Assembly (NCBI GenBank): GCA_016841005.1
Contig: JAEORG010000173.1
Location: 1-10,793 of the forward strand
Reading direction: 5' to 3'
DNA from: Candidatus Thorarchaeota archaeon
GTDB lineage: Archaea; Asgardarchaeota; Thorarchaeia; Thorarchaeales; Thorarchaeaceae
Length of the DNA stretch: 10,793 bases
Position numbers and translations under genes: made by a program. Shown one piece after another: positions 1 through 6,204 of this stretch. The first letter of the stretch is position 1. Each line of letters starts with the position of its first letter. Below the pieces are notes generated by a model. That model was not told where the DNA came from. It ran no database searches and saw only the letters and a list, made by a program, of their open reading frames with translations.

Positions 1-558
1 CGATGTATTATGATCTGGAAGGTCGATTGGCTCTCCGAATACCATCTTCGAGAGTCCACCTGGAGCATTCAATTGATTGAATCTAATTGGGTCCTCTTCC
101 TTTGATTTACTCTGAAGGCTCCGAAAGGTACTGACAATGTATCTATCACCTTCGAATCCATTGACAATACCAAACTCAGGTACTGGTATTCCCCAAATTC
201 CTACCGGAGTGTCTGTTCTAGTTAGTATTGATTTAATATCCTCAAAAAATTCTCTAGCGCGTGTAATGTCTTTCTGCTCATTACTCGGTGTATATGATGG
301 CTCTGTCCAACCAAAAGTCACTTTCCTACCAAAGGATTCGAGACCTTCTCTAAATAGATCAAAAGGAGCGACTGTAGGTGCAGAAGGACATGTTTCATTT
401 CTGGATGTGTTCAAGTGAAATGCATATCCAGTATATCCACCTGTATCAACTAAGTCTGCCTCCTCACCTATTGCACGAAGAATTCCAACTGCTGTTGAAA
501 GATACGATATCCATGCTGGAACAAATTCTCCTTTTTCGTCCACTTCAAATTTATCCAT
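1..558 (-). CDS. Partial protein, possibly BtrH_N / cysteine-protease-like (C-terminus outside window)
   Basis: An open frame of 186 codons starts at ATG 558 and runs off the window at base 1, so the C-terminus is missing. The start is well fixed: GGAG lies at 566-569, seven bases upstream, and an in-frame TAG sits at 562-564. The protein is soluble, with no signal peptide or membrane segment. Visible segments are an N-terminal PAWISYL stretch (residues 14-20), GGYTGYAFHLN (about 42-52), CPSAPT (59-64) and GIPVPEFGIVNGF (about 123-135). From memory, this order of a glycine-rich GxAF segment, a CPSxPT segment and an 'IPEFxxVxGF' segment is seen in conserved proteins often labelled BtrH N-terminal domain or C39-like, which are acyl-transfer or peptidase-like folds. 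The coding call is firm; the family is a guess from remembered pattern. No function can be inferred from the neighbours, since the next gene is divergent and unrelated. Confidence 0.6.
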   Translation of the reverse strand, partial: MDKFEVDEKGEFVPAWISYLSTAVGILRAIGEEADLVDTGGYTGYAFHLNTSRNETCPSAPTVAPFDLFREGLESFGRKVTFGWTEPSYTPSNEQKDITRAREFFEDIKSILTRTDTPVGIWGIPVPEFGIVNGFEGDRYIVSTFRSLQSKSKEEDPIRFNQLNAPGGLSKMVFGEPIDLPDHNTS

Positions 559-720
559 TCGCTACTCCTTCTTCATTTGGGTTAACAATAATCATTGCTC
601 GAGTTTCGTATTAATTCATACCATAGGTGAAATTTCGCTTTTATGATACCAGACTATCCTACCAATTTCGTAAAACCAAGAGAAACGATTGAAGAACCAA
701 AGAATTAGTAATTTGTTTAG

Positions 721-731
721 AAATATATTTA
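721..731 (+). promoter_or_regulatory. Candidate TATA box for the four-helix membrane protein gene
   Basis: The A/T-only stretch AAATATATTTA fits an archaeal TATA box. The usual spacing of about 26 bases would place the transcription start near 750, giving a leader of roughly 45-50 bases that begins just before the hairpin at 758-780. The rest of the 559-797 intergenic region is divergent promoter space. On the minus strand, only weak A/T-rich candidates are seen for the gene starting at 558. Confidence 0.4.
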
Positions 732-755
732 GCAAAGCATCCATACTTTCTATGC

Positions 756-790
756 CACCTCTAATCGATAAGATTAGAGGGTGTGAGGTG
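756..790 (+). promoter_or_regulatory. Leader hairpin adjoining the Shine-Dalgarno site
   Basis: A perfect 9-bp stem is formed by CCTCTAATC (758-766) and GATTAGAGG (772-780) with a five-base loop. The ribosome binding site GAGGTG (785-790) lies five bases after it, seven bases before the TTG start at 798. CACCTC (756-761) is also an exact complement of that GAGGTG. It overlaps the left arm of the hairpin, so the two pairings are mutually exclusive. The pairing is directly visible; a regulatory role is inference. Confidence 0.45.
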
Positions 791-797
791 TTCGTGA

Positions 798-1190
798 TTG
801 GAAATTCCTAGTATTTTGAAGTATACATTTCTTTTACACTTCATTGCATGTCTAATCTTGGGACTAATTTTCTTTTTGAGTCCAGAGATTTATGTTGATG
901 TTACAGCTTGGCCTTTTCTCGATCCATATGCAGGAAGAATAATGGGTTCGATGTTCATAGGATTCGCAATTACTGGGTACTTAGGATATAAGGCATCTTC
1001 TTGGGAGGAAGTCAGAATTCTAGTATATGCTGATATAACCTGGGCTATTCTTGCATCAATCTCGATGATTTGGATGATTATTGCATATCCATCTGCGCCA
1101 ATACTTGTATCAGGTTTTGATCTACTCCTTGGAGTATTATTCATGATACTATTCCTCTATTCCTATTTCCAAGTGAAAAAAGCAATGTAG
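798..1190 (+). CDS. Small four-helix integral membrane protein, function unknown
   Basis: This is a 130-residue protein with four hydrophobic segments at about residues 8-28, 44-63, 73-95 and 101-124, and a short basic C-terminal tail (QVKKAM). A conserved-looking DPYAGRIMGSMFIG stretch (about 42-55) opens the second helix and combines an Arg with GxxxG-type packing. The start is TTG at 798, chosen because GAGGTG lies seven bases upstream. The nearby GTG at 794 reads into a stop after five codons, and no better in-frame start follows. The layout resembles small 4-TM families of unknown function such as DUF4345-like proteins, but I do not recognise a specific family. It stands alone: divergent from the gene at 1-558 and convergent with the TFB pair. 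Confidence 0.75.
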   Translation: MEIPSILKYTFLLHFIACLILGLIFFLSPEIYVDVTAWPFLDPYAGRIMGSMFIGFAITGYLGYKASSWEEVRILVYADITWAILASISMIWMIIAYPSAPILVSGFDLLLGVLFMILFLYSYFQVKKAM

Positions 1191-1201
1191 GAATAAAAAG
1201 T

Positions 1202-1223
1202 GGCTGTGGTTAACCCCACAGCC
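1202..1223. terminator. Stem-loop between convergent genes, possible bidirectional terminator
   Basis: GGCTGTGG (1202-1209) pairs perfectly with CCACAGCC (1216-1223) across a six-base loop. It sits in the 45-base gap between the stop of the membrane protein gene (1190) and the stop of the downstream tfb gene (1236). Archaeal termination depends mainly on T-tracts, which are weak here, so a role in 3'-end processing or mRNA stability is equally possible. Confidence 0.4.
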
Positions 1224-1235
1224 GAGAAGGCACTA

Positions 1236-2192
1236 TTATGGTGCCATCGTTAGTTCGAGCTTTTTAACGAGCTCTTTGTAACGATTCCTGATTGTCACCT
1301 CAGTGACGCCCGCAGTTTGTGCAATGGCTCGCTGAGTGATTCGCTGATCAGTGATAATTGAAGCAATGTAGATTGCAGCAGCAGCAAGACCTCTTGGGTC
1401 TCTGCCTGTGACTAGGTTTCTTACAGTCTTAGCCTTCTCAAGAATCTCCATAGTCATAGACTGGACCTCTGCTGGAAGACCAAGTTCAGTAATGAATCGG
1501 GTCACGTACTTCTCAGGACCGGGGATGGGCATCCTAAGCTTGAGCTTAGTTGCAAGCATCCTGTAGTGAGCACCAATCTTCTTCTTTGATACTGGTGATA
1601 GAATTGCTATCTCTTCCAAAGACCTTGGTGACTCTCTTAATCTACATGCGGCATAGATAGACGCCGCTACAGTTGCATCAATCGACCTGCTTTTGGCAAG
1701 TCTGCCTACGATTAGCTTTCTGTACAGCATTGCTGCTAGCTCTCTTATACCACTAGAGAGTCCTAGTTGTGACGCTAACCTCTCCATCTCGGTCATTGCT
1801 TGAGCGAGATTTCGGTCTAGCGAGCTGTGAACGCGTGTACGAATCTGCCACTTTCGCAGACGATAGATCTGTGCGCGTTGTCTTGATGTAAAGCGTCGAC
1901 CTGATGAGTCATGGTCGCGCCAGTCTATCATAGTTGATAGACCTTTGTCATGGATTGCAAAGTTGGTTGGTGCACCGGTTCTTGAACGAGCATCCTTCTC
2001 TGAAGAAGTGAAGGCCCTCCACTCTGGTCCGGTATCAATGCGATGGTCACTTAGGACCAGTCCGCATGTTGCACAGATGATTTCCCCCTTCTCGTTATCT
2101 CGAATGATGTCAGTACCTCCACAATCAGTGCATTCAGTAATGACCTCGTTCGAGAGGCTATTCTTTCTTCCCTTACCTAAACTAGCTACCAT
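1236..2192 (-). CDS. tfb: Transcription factor B, downstream paralogue of a tandem pair
   Basis: TFB is the archaeal TFIIB homologue. It binds the TBP-TATA complex and the BRE and recruits RNA polymerase. From the ATG at 2192 the product has 318 residues, with a zinc ribbon using Cys21, 24, 40 and 43, a B-reader/linker segment containing TGPEWRAF and STMIDWRDHD, then two cyclin folds. The second fold holds GRDPRGLAAAAIYIAS and the C-terminal helix-turn-helix VTEVTIRNRYKEL that contacts the BRE. The ATG at 2192 is preferred because it matches the N-terminus length of the neighbour paralogue. A GTG at 2228 would add 12 residues but has no ribosome binding site. The ATG itself has only a GGAG about 15 bases upstream, so the start is not certain. 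No TATA-like box is visible in the gap after the upstream tfb (2229-2280), so cotranscription is likely. Confidence 0.93.
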   Translation of the reverse strand: MVASLGKGRKNSLSNEVITECTDCGGTDIIRDNEKGEIICATCGLVLSDHRIDTGPEWRAFTSSEKDARSRTGAPTNFAIHDKGLSTMIDWRDHDSSGRRFTSRQRAQIYRLRKWQIRTRVHSSLDRNLAQAMTEMERLASQLGLSSGIRELAAMLYRKLIVGRLAKSRSIDATVAASIYAACRLRESPRSLEEIAILSPVSKKKIGAHYRMLATKLKLRMPIPGPEKYVTRFITELGLPAEVQSMTMEILEKAKTVRNLVTGRDPRGLAAAAIYIASIITDQRITQRAIAQTAGVTEVTIRNRYKELVKKLELTMAP

Positions 2193-2280
2193 ATTGTCTA
2201 TATCTCTCTCCTGTGTGATTGCGATCACCAGTCGCGTGCGTTTTCATTTTGTTGTGTTGTTCACCTTCAAGATGGCGCGG

Positions 2281-3231
2281 TCAGGGAGCCATTGTAATGT
2301 GAAGCTTGTTCACTAGCTCCTTGTACCTATTTCTTACCGTAACCTCAGTCACTCCGGCTGCAACTGCGATGTCTCTCTGTGTCACTCGGTGGTCTGTAAG
2401 TATTGAGGCTATGTAAATCGCTGCTGCTGCCAGCCCCCTCGGGTCACGACCTGTTACAAGCGTCCTTTGCTGTCGGGCCTGTTCTAGTATTTCTAGCACC
2501 TTCTGCTGAACTATGCCTGGGAGTCCGAGTTGTGTGATGAACCTCGGAACATAGTTTGCAGGATCCGAGATTGGCATCCTTAATTTCAGTTTCTCGACAA
2601 GCAGTCTATAGTGTTGTCCAATCTTTTTCTTGCTGACACGGGAGTGTCTCGAGATCTCTTCTAGAGACCTAGGTGCTGATCTCAATCTGCATGCAGCATA
2701 AATTGCTGCTCCAACCATGGCATCAATCGACCTGCTACGAGCAAGCCTTCGTACTATCAACTTTCTATAGAGTAATGCTGCGAGCTCCTTGATACTCTTT
2801 GTCAGGCCAAGCTGTGAAGATAGTCTCTCAAGCTCTGACATGGCTTGTGCAAGATTCCTGTCCACAGAGCTGTGAACCCTTGTTCTTATCTGCCATTTTC
2901 TAAGTCTGTAAATCTCAGACCTCTTTTTGGCCGAGAACTGCTTACCTGAAGAGTCATGGTCTCGCCAATCAATCATGGTGGAAAGGCCCTTGTCGTGGAT
3001 TGCGTAATTTGTAGGAGCACCTGCTCTGGACCTTGCATCCTTCTCGTCTGCAGTGAATGCTCGCCACTCTGGTCCAGTATCGATTCGATGATCGCTTAGG
3101 ACCAATCCACAAGTAGCACAGATCTTCTCTCCTTTCTCCATGTCCTGTACGACATCAGTTCCACCGCACTCTGGACATGTAAATTCGGTCGGATCACCGC
3201 TCTTGCGTTTTTTCCTCTCCCTGGTGGACAT
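2281..3231 (-). CDS. tfb: Transcription factor B, upstream paralogue of a tandem pair
   Basis: A complete 316-residue TFB. The N-terminus is basic (RERKKRK), followed by a zinc ribbon with Cys19, 22, 38 and 41, the B-reader/linker TGPEWRAF and STMIDWRDHDSSG, the first cyclin fold (about 118-215) and the second (about 216-310) with GRDPRGLAAAAIYIAS. The BRE-recognition helix region is VTEVTVRNRYKEL. By eye it matches the downstream TFB at roughly three quarters of positions, with no obvious indels after the zinc ribbon and the same TMAP C-terminus. This indicates a tandem duplication in which both copies stayed intact. The ATG at 3231 has a strong GAGGTGA six bases upstream. All core residues are present, so both are probably functional general factors or promoter-selective variants. 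Confidence 0.95.
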   Translation of the reverse strand: MSTRERKKRKSGDPTEFTCPECGGTDVVQDMEKGEKICATCGLVLSDHRIDTGPEWRAFTADEKDARSRAGAPTNYAIHDKGLSTMIDWRDHDSSGKQFSAKKRSEIYRLRKWQIRTRVHSSVDRNLAQAMSELERLSSQLGLTKSIKELAALLYRKLIVRRLARSRSIDAMVGAAIYAACRLRSAPRSLEEISRHSRVSKKKIGQHYRLLVEKLKLRMPISDPANYVPRFITQLGLPGIVQQKVLEILEQARQQRTLVTGRDPRGLAAAAIYIASILTDHRVTQRDIAVAAGVTEVTVRNRYKELVNKLHITMAP

Positions 3232-3361
3232 TGTTATTCACCTCAGACCTATGGGGTTCTGTGATACACTATCTGTGAATTTACCCTGCTTCTTTAGAAA
3301 TATGAGAAGATGGCGCTCTAGTATTATCAATCGCCCCGCTAGGTACCGCTACATGATAAAC

Positions 3362-3383
3362 CTTATATACTATAATATATAAG
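3362..3383 (-). promoter_or_regulatory. Symmetric double TATA element upstream of the tfb pair
   Basis: CTTATATA (3362-3369) and TATATAAG (3376-3383) form a perfect inverted repeat around six A/T-rich bases. Read on the minus strand, the copy nearest tfb would start transcription near 3340, leaving a leader of about 105-110 bases. Read on the plus strand it is an equally good TATA box, pointing into the gene-poor stretch that follows. In archaea the TFB-BRE contact sets promoter direction, so this arrangement ahead of a tfb gene is suggestive of autoregulation, though that is inference. Confidence 0.5.
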
Positions 3384-3740
3384 TCTTACGGTCTGTCCCC
3401 TCAGCCGTTTCCTTCAATTGCTGACAGCATGACCTCACCTTTTGATATAAAACTTACGAAGCCAATTAAAAGCAACTTTTGATGTACTGAACTGGACGCT
3501 AATACACATTTTGAGCCTCTATTTCCTTGAAATTTATCTATTGGATGACCTCTCCTCTCATTTTTCATGGACAGATCTGTTCTCTTCACTATTTTGCAAG
3601 AAAAACATACTATCCTCATACATACGGTACGACATTATGGGTGCTTAGCAATAGATACAGTGGATAGTATTACCTAAGCTTTCAGCTGTAACATGATACT
3701 TATTAACTATTGTTTATATTTTATAACTTGAGGGTTTACA
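3384..3740. other. Gene-poor intergenic stretch
   Basis: About 357 bases lie between the symmetric TATA element and the TPR-like gene. No convincing gene is visible. A 72-codon minus-strand frame (3401-3619) has no ribosome binding site and an atypical composition, and short plus-strand frames also lack ribosome binding sites. A 10-bp palindrome, ACAGATCTGT, occurs at 3571-3580. I see no tRNA or C/D-box pattern. It could hold an unrecognised small RNA driven by the plus-facing TATA box, but nothing here proves it. Confidence 0.4.
3713..3726 (+). promoter_or_regulatory. Candidate TATA box for the TPR-like gene
   Basis: TTTATATT begins an A/T-only stretch (3713-3726 is A/T throughout). Its centre is about 25 bases before the TTG at 3741, which would make the mRNA leaderless. 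A GAGGG at 3730-3734 at good spacing argues instead for a leadered message from an upstream promoter. The sequence does not settle this. Confidence 0.4.
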
Positions 3741-4223
3741 TTGACTGATGATGAAAAGATGACTCTCAATGAGTTTCACACGAAAATGGGAAAGAAGACC
3801 AACAATGGTGTCTGGGGTGTATTGGATAACAACAATCCTGCTGGGCACGAGCTTGAAGAAGCACTTGAGATGGCATACACATCAAGGTACCATTGGCGTC
3901 AGGTAGGAACACTTACGAACGATGTTCGAGCGGTGTACATGATTTGTAGAGTGTATGCTCACATGGGTAAGGGTGATTCTGCAATAGCATATGGGAACCT
4001 GATGCTTGAACTGGCAAAGAAGGCTGCTACTGAGGATAAGGATAACTGGGCTGATTTTGACATGCCCTTTGTTTACGAAGCACTTGCGAAAGCCTATGCG
4101 GCAGATGGTAACAAAAAAGAATGTGCAGAATACAAGAAGATGTCCCAGGCTCTGATAGACAAGCTTGAGGATAAACAAGACCGAGAAATTTGTCAAGGTG
4201 AACTTGACAAAGTATCTTGCTAA
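3741..4223 (+). CDS. Conserved TPR-like soluble protein with YHWRQVGT motif
   Basis: A 160-residue, highly charged, mostly helical cytosolic protein without signal peptide or membrane segment. Residues about 60-94 and 107-141 form two TPR-like helical hairpins (RAVYMICRVYAHMGKGDSAI, then VYEALAKAYAADGNKKECAE). They are preceded by the helix EEALEMAYTSRYHWRQVGT (about 39-57). From memory, this YHWRxVGT segment followed by a RVYxxxG repeat and an F(V/A)YEALAxAYA repeat is typical of a small family of conserved hypothetical proteins that is common in bacteria and patchy in archaea. Its molecular role is unknown to me; protein-protein binding is the reasonable guess for the fold. The TTG start has GAGGG six bases upstream; the next in-frame ATG is codon 7. 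Single-gene unit, convergent with the TrmB-family gene. Confidence 0.8.
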   Translation: MTDDEKMTLNEFHTKMGKKTNNGVWGVLDNNNPAGHELEEALEMAYTSRYHWRQVGTLTNDVRAVYMICRVYAHMGKGDSAIAYGNLMLELAKKAATEDKDNWADFDMPFVYEALAKAYAADGNKKECAEYKKMSQALIDKLEDKQDREICQGELDKVSC

Positions 4224-4250
4224 TAACTCATCCCTGATAGGTTTCATTTG

Positions 4251-4268
4251 AGGTGAGTTTGTTCACCT
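4251..4268. terminator. Short stem-loop between convergent genes
   Basis: AGGTGA (4251-4256) pairs with TCACCT (4263-4268) across a six-base loop in the 95-base gap between the TPR-like gene stop and the TrmB-family gene stop. The stem has only six pairs and no strong T-tract, so it is a weak candidate for 3'-end formation. Confidence 0.25.
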
Positions 4269-4318
4269 AACAAGAGCTCCCTCCTCAAAACCATTAGAGA
4301 GGCAAAGAATATTGATCC

Positions 4319-5086
4319 TTATCCGGAGCTGGACCACCATCTATGGAATGTATCTTCATAGAATCTAAGGTATTCTTTGTTTCCAGTTATGAAAAGTTGG
4401 CCATCATTATCAATATCTGATGGCATCAGGAACGAAACAACAGTATCATCAATTATTGCAAATGAAACTGATACACTCCCCCTAACTCTCAAATCAAAAG
4501 GGAATCCAATTGGTCTATCTGAAAGAAATCTTATATCGATTCCTTCAGAAAGAAGCTTACCAAGTTCTGCACGAAGTGAAAACCAGTCTACTAAACCGCC
4601 AGAAGTTCGTTTGGTCACCCAGACTCTTCTTTTTGCAGACCTCAAGAGATTTCTAAGTTCAAGAATCGCATTCTCTAGAGGAAGTATTTGAGGTCTGTGA
4701 TCTGACCTCTCTGACCTCTTTTGAATCTCCAGATCAAGAAGTATACCTAGTTCAGATATTTCTCGTAGTTGATTCTTATGTTCATTAATCAGAGCATCTG
4801 AAATATGTGCAACAGCTTCTTTTGGTGGAATTAGTTTGAACCGGAGTGGATTTTGATCTGTACTCTGTACTAATTTTTTTGCTTCAAGTCCCCTCAGATT
4901 ATCATAAATTCTAGATCTATGAATTCCTGATAATTCACTTAGTTCAGAAGCTGTGTAAAACTCGTTTTGTAACATAGATATATAGAGCCGCGCTTCATTT
5001 TGTGTAAGGTTAAAGACTGAGCACAATCTTCCATGAATCTCTTCCTCGGTTGATTGACTGGTAATTCTATCTGAGTTCAAATCCAT
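4319..5086 (-). CDS. TrmB-family transcriptional regulator
   Basis: A 255-residue regulator. An N-terminal winged helix spans residues about 18-88. Its helix-turn-helix reads TASELSELSGIHRSRIYDNL followed by GLEAKKLV, the typical TrmB pattern in which SGIxRSRIYDxL is the recognition helix. A charged helical or coiled-coil linker follows (about 88-130). The C-terminal effector domain (about 135-252) has the TrmB/PLD-like folding pattern, with RRVWVTK, IDIRFLSD and a final LRFYEDTFHRWW helix but no HKD nuclease motif. TrmB proteins control sugar uptake, central metabolism or other regulons in archaea and bind their ligand in the C-terminal domain; the ligand here is unknown. The ATG at 5086 has GGAG five bases upstream. 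It is divergent from a membrane protein gene across only 78 bases, which makes that gene the first candidate target. Confidence 0.88.
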   Translation of the reverse strand: MDLNSDRITSQSTEEEIHGRLCSVFNLTQNEARLYISMLQNEFYTASELSELSGIHRSRIYDNLRGLEAKKLVQSTDQNPLRFKLIPPKEAVAHISDALINEHKNQLREISELGILLDLEIQKRSERSDHRPQILPLENAILELRNLLRSAKRRVWVTKRTSGGLVDWFSLRAELGKLLSEGIDIRFLSDRPIGFPFDLRVRGSVSVSFAIIDDTVVSFLMPSDIDNDGQLFITGNKEYLRFYEDTFHRWWSSSG

Positions 5087-5164
5087 GTTACTCCGTGTTG
5101 CAACATTACCGTGAATATCTCTTATTAACCGTGCTGTTACTGCGACAAACTAGATGATTAAGCA
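5087..5164. promoter_or_regulatory. Divergent promoter region with repeated CCGTG motif
   Basis: The 78 bases between the TrmB-family gene and the membrane protein gene contain CCGTG three times on the plus strand (5093-5097, 5109-5113, 5129-5133) and GTTACT twice (5087-5092, 5136-5141). CTTATTAA at 5121-5128 reads TTAATAAG on the other strand and could act as a TATA box in both directions, with starts near 5100 (minus) and 5150 (plus). The repeats bracket the TATA candidate, as expected for operators of a local regulator. This is inference from position only. Confidence 0.35.
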
Positions 5165-6106
5165 ATGGCTACAATAATGTCTATCTTCCCTGTAATCACT
5201 ACCATAGTAGCGTCAATATTCATGTATCTGATATTCAAACAATGGCTTCGTCGGAGGCGAATCTATCAGCTAGTTTGGTTTGTATCGCTTATTATGTTCA
5301 TAGCAACAGCCGCATTCGAAGCACTATCAGAATTCATTGGATGGAGTACTGAGATATACAGGATATATCTTGTACTCTCTGCATCGCAAGTAGCAATGAT
5401 GGGTGCAGGTGCATTATATCTGATTCTAGCAAAAAATGTCTTTTCAACAAAGGGGTTAATCGCAATCGATGGAATTATCCTCGCTATTATTGCGATGTTC
5501 TCATGGATGATGACTCTGAGCACAATAACAGATTATGATGCTTTGGTTTTCGGAGCTATGGAATATCCCATTGCGGGTATAGGTACTTATTCTGTACTCG
5601 TTGTAATCGCTCTTATTATAGGTCGAAAAATGCAAGGTTCAGAAAAAAGAATGCTACATGGGCATATCTATATCGTGTTTAGTATTATACTCACATTTTG
5701 GATGGGCGCTTACGCAGCTGTAGCAGATATCATGGTTGAAAACTTTGTAGCTGGTATCGCAGTTGCTGGACACGCAATGCCACAACATGTTAGAAACTTC
5801 TCACCACTCCTTTCAGTAACTGGAGGATTCCTGTTGATAGGCGCAGCCTTCTTTTCATTTATCAAGACACGATTCACATTCAATCTTTGGATTGCGTTAG
5901 GAGGTCTAGCTATATCTATTGCAGGAACTATTGCAAGGTCAGGAGCTGATTACGGAAATGTACTTTACATTGGTGAAGTTATTGGAACATTTCTCCTAAC
6001 AAAAGGATTTGTAGATTCTGACAAAGTCATTCAACAAAGACAGGAGAAGATCAAATCGAAAGAGATTGAATCCCCTTCAATCGTAGTGGATCAGAATGAA
6101 GAGTAG
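5165..6106 (+). CDS. Polytopic membrane protein, function unknown
   Basis: A 313-residue protein with about eight or nine hydrophobic segments, the clear ones near residues 5-24, 33-52, 66-89, 99-117, 137-154, 168-188, 213-232, 240-257 and 265-282. A charged cytosolic tail of about 30 residues follows, rich in Lys, Glu and Gln. The first loop is a basic KQWLRRRRIYQLVWF segment leading into helix 2, and helix 3 ends in GAGALYLILAK. From memory, this 'RRR-hydrophobic-LxW...EALGEFxGW...YRxYL' layout recalls conserved 7-8 TM proteins of unknown function in Chloroflexi, Actinobacteria and archaea. I cannot name a family or substrate, and no transporter signature is visible. The start codon is ATG at 5165, with a second in-frame ATG four codons on; neither has a good ribosome binding site, so the leader may be very short. 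The divergent TrmB-family regulator may control it. Confidence 0.78.
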   Translation: MATIMSIFPVITTIVASIFMYLIFKQWLRRRRIYQLVWFVSLIMFIATAAFEALSEFIGWSTEIYRIYLVLSASQVAMMGAGALYLILAKNVFSTKGLIAIDGIILAIIAMFSWMMTLSTITDYDALVFGAMEYPIAGIGTYSVLVVIALIIGRKMQGSEKRMLHGHIYIVFSIILTFWMGAYAAVADIMVENFVAGIAVAGHAMPQHVRNFSPLLSVTGGFLLIGAAFFSFIKTRFTFNLWIALGGLAISIAGTIARSGADYGNVLYIGEVIGTFLLTKGFVDSDKVIQQRQEKIKSKEIESPSIVVDQNEE

Positions 6107-6120
6107 GCCCACAGAACTTC

Positions 6121-6155
6121 TCATCTTTGTCAGTGTAAAGATGACGTAGTGTCAT
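6121..6155 (+). terminator. Two overlapping alternative stem-loops after the membrane protein gene
   Basis: TCATCTTT (6121-6128) pairs perfectly with AAAGATGA (6137-6144) over an eight-base loop. ATGAC (6141-6145) can instead pair with GTCAT (6151-6155) over five bases. The stems share bases 6141-6144, so they exclude each other. They lie 15-50 bases after the stop at 6106 and could form the mRNA 3' end. Confidence 0.35.
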
Positions 6156-6168
6156 GATAAGAGAGCTT

Positions 6169-6204
6169 GAGGAGTTGTGCATAATCTCAATGGTGCAACT
6201 CCTC
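6169..6204. terminator. Stem-loop overlapping the stop of the FeoC-like gene
   Basis: GAGGAGTTG (6169-6177) pairs perfectly with CAACTCCTC (6196-6204), giving a 9-bp stem and an 18-base loop. The right arm covers the TGA stop (6203-6205) of the last feo operon gene, and the structure also lies downstream of the convergent membrane protein gene. It may act as a shared terminator or 3'-end stabiliser. Confidence 0.4.

Noticed and set aside
137..614. Two plus-strand frames of 93 and 78 codons
   Set aside because: They are antisense to the well-supported minus-strand gene at 1-558, which has a strong ribosome binding site and protein-like sequence.
2175..2243. 21-codon minus-strand frame overlapping the downstream tfb start, a possible upstream ORF
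   Set aside because: The only AAGGTGA is about 14 bases before its ATG, too far for confidence, and the peptide is unremarkable.
3400..3440. Nine-codon minus-strand frame preceded by GGTGAGG, a possible leader peptide before tfb
   Set aside because: It lies upstream of the tfb TATA element, so it would not be on the tfb transcript; likely chance.
3401..3619. 72-codon minus-strand frame with a CFSC motif near its start
   Set aside because: No ribosome binding site or fitting TATA box, composition unlike a folded protein, and no recognisable motif beyond one CxxC.
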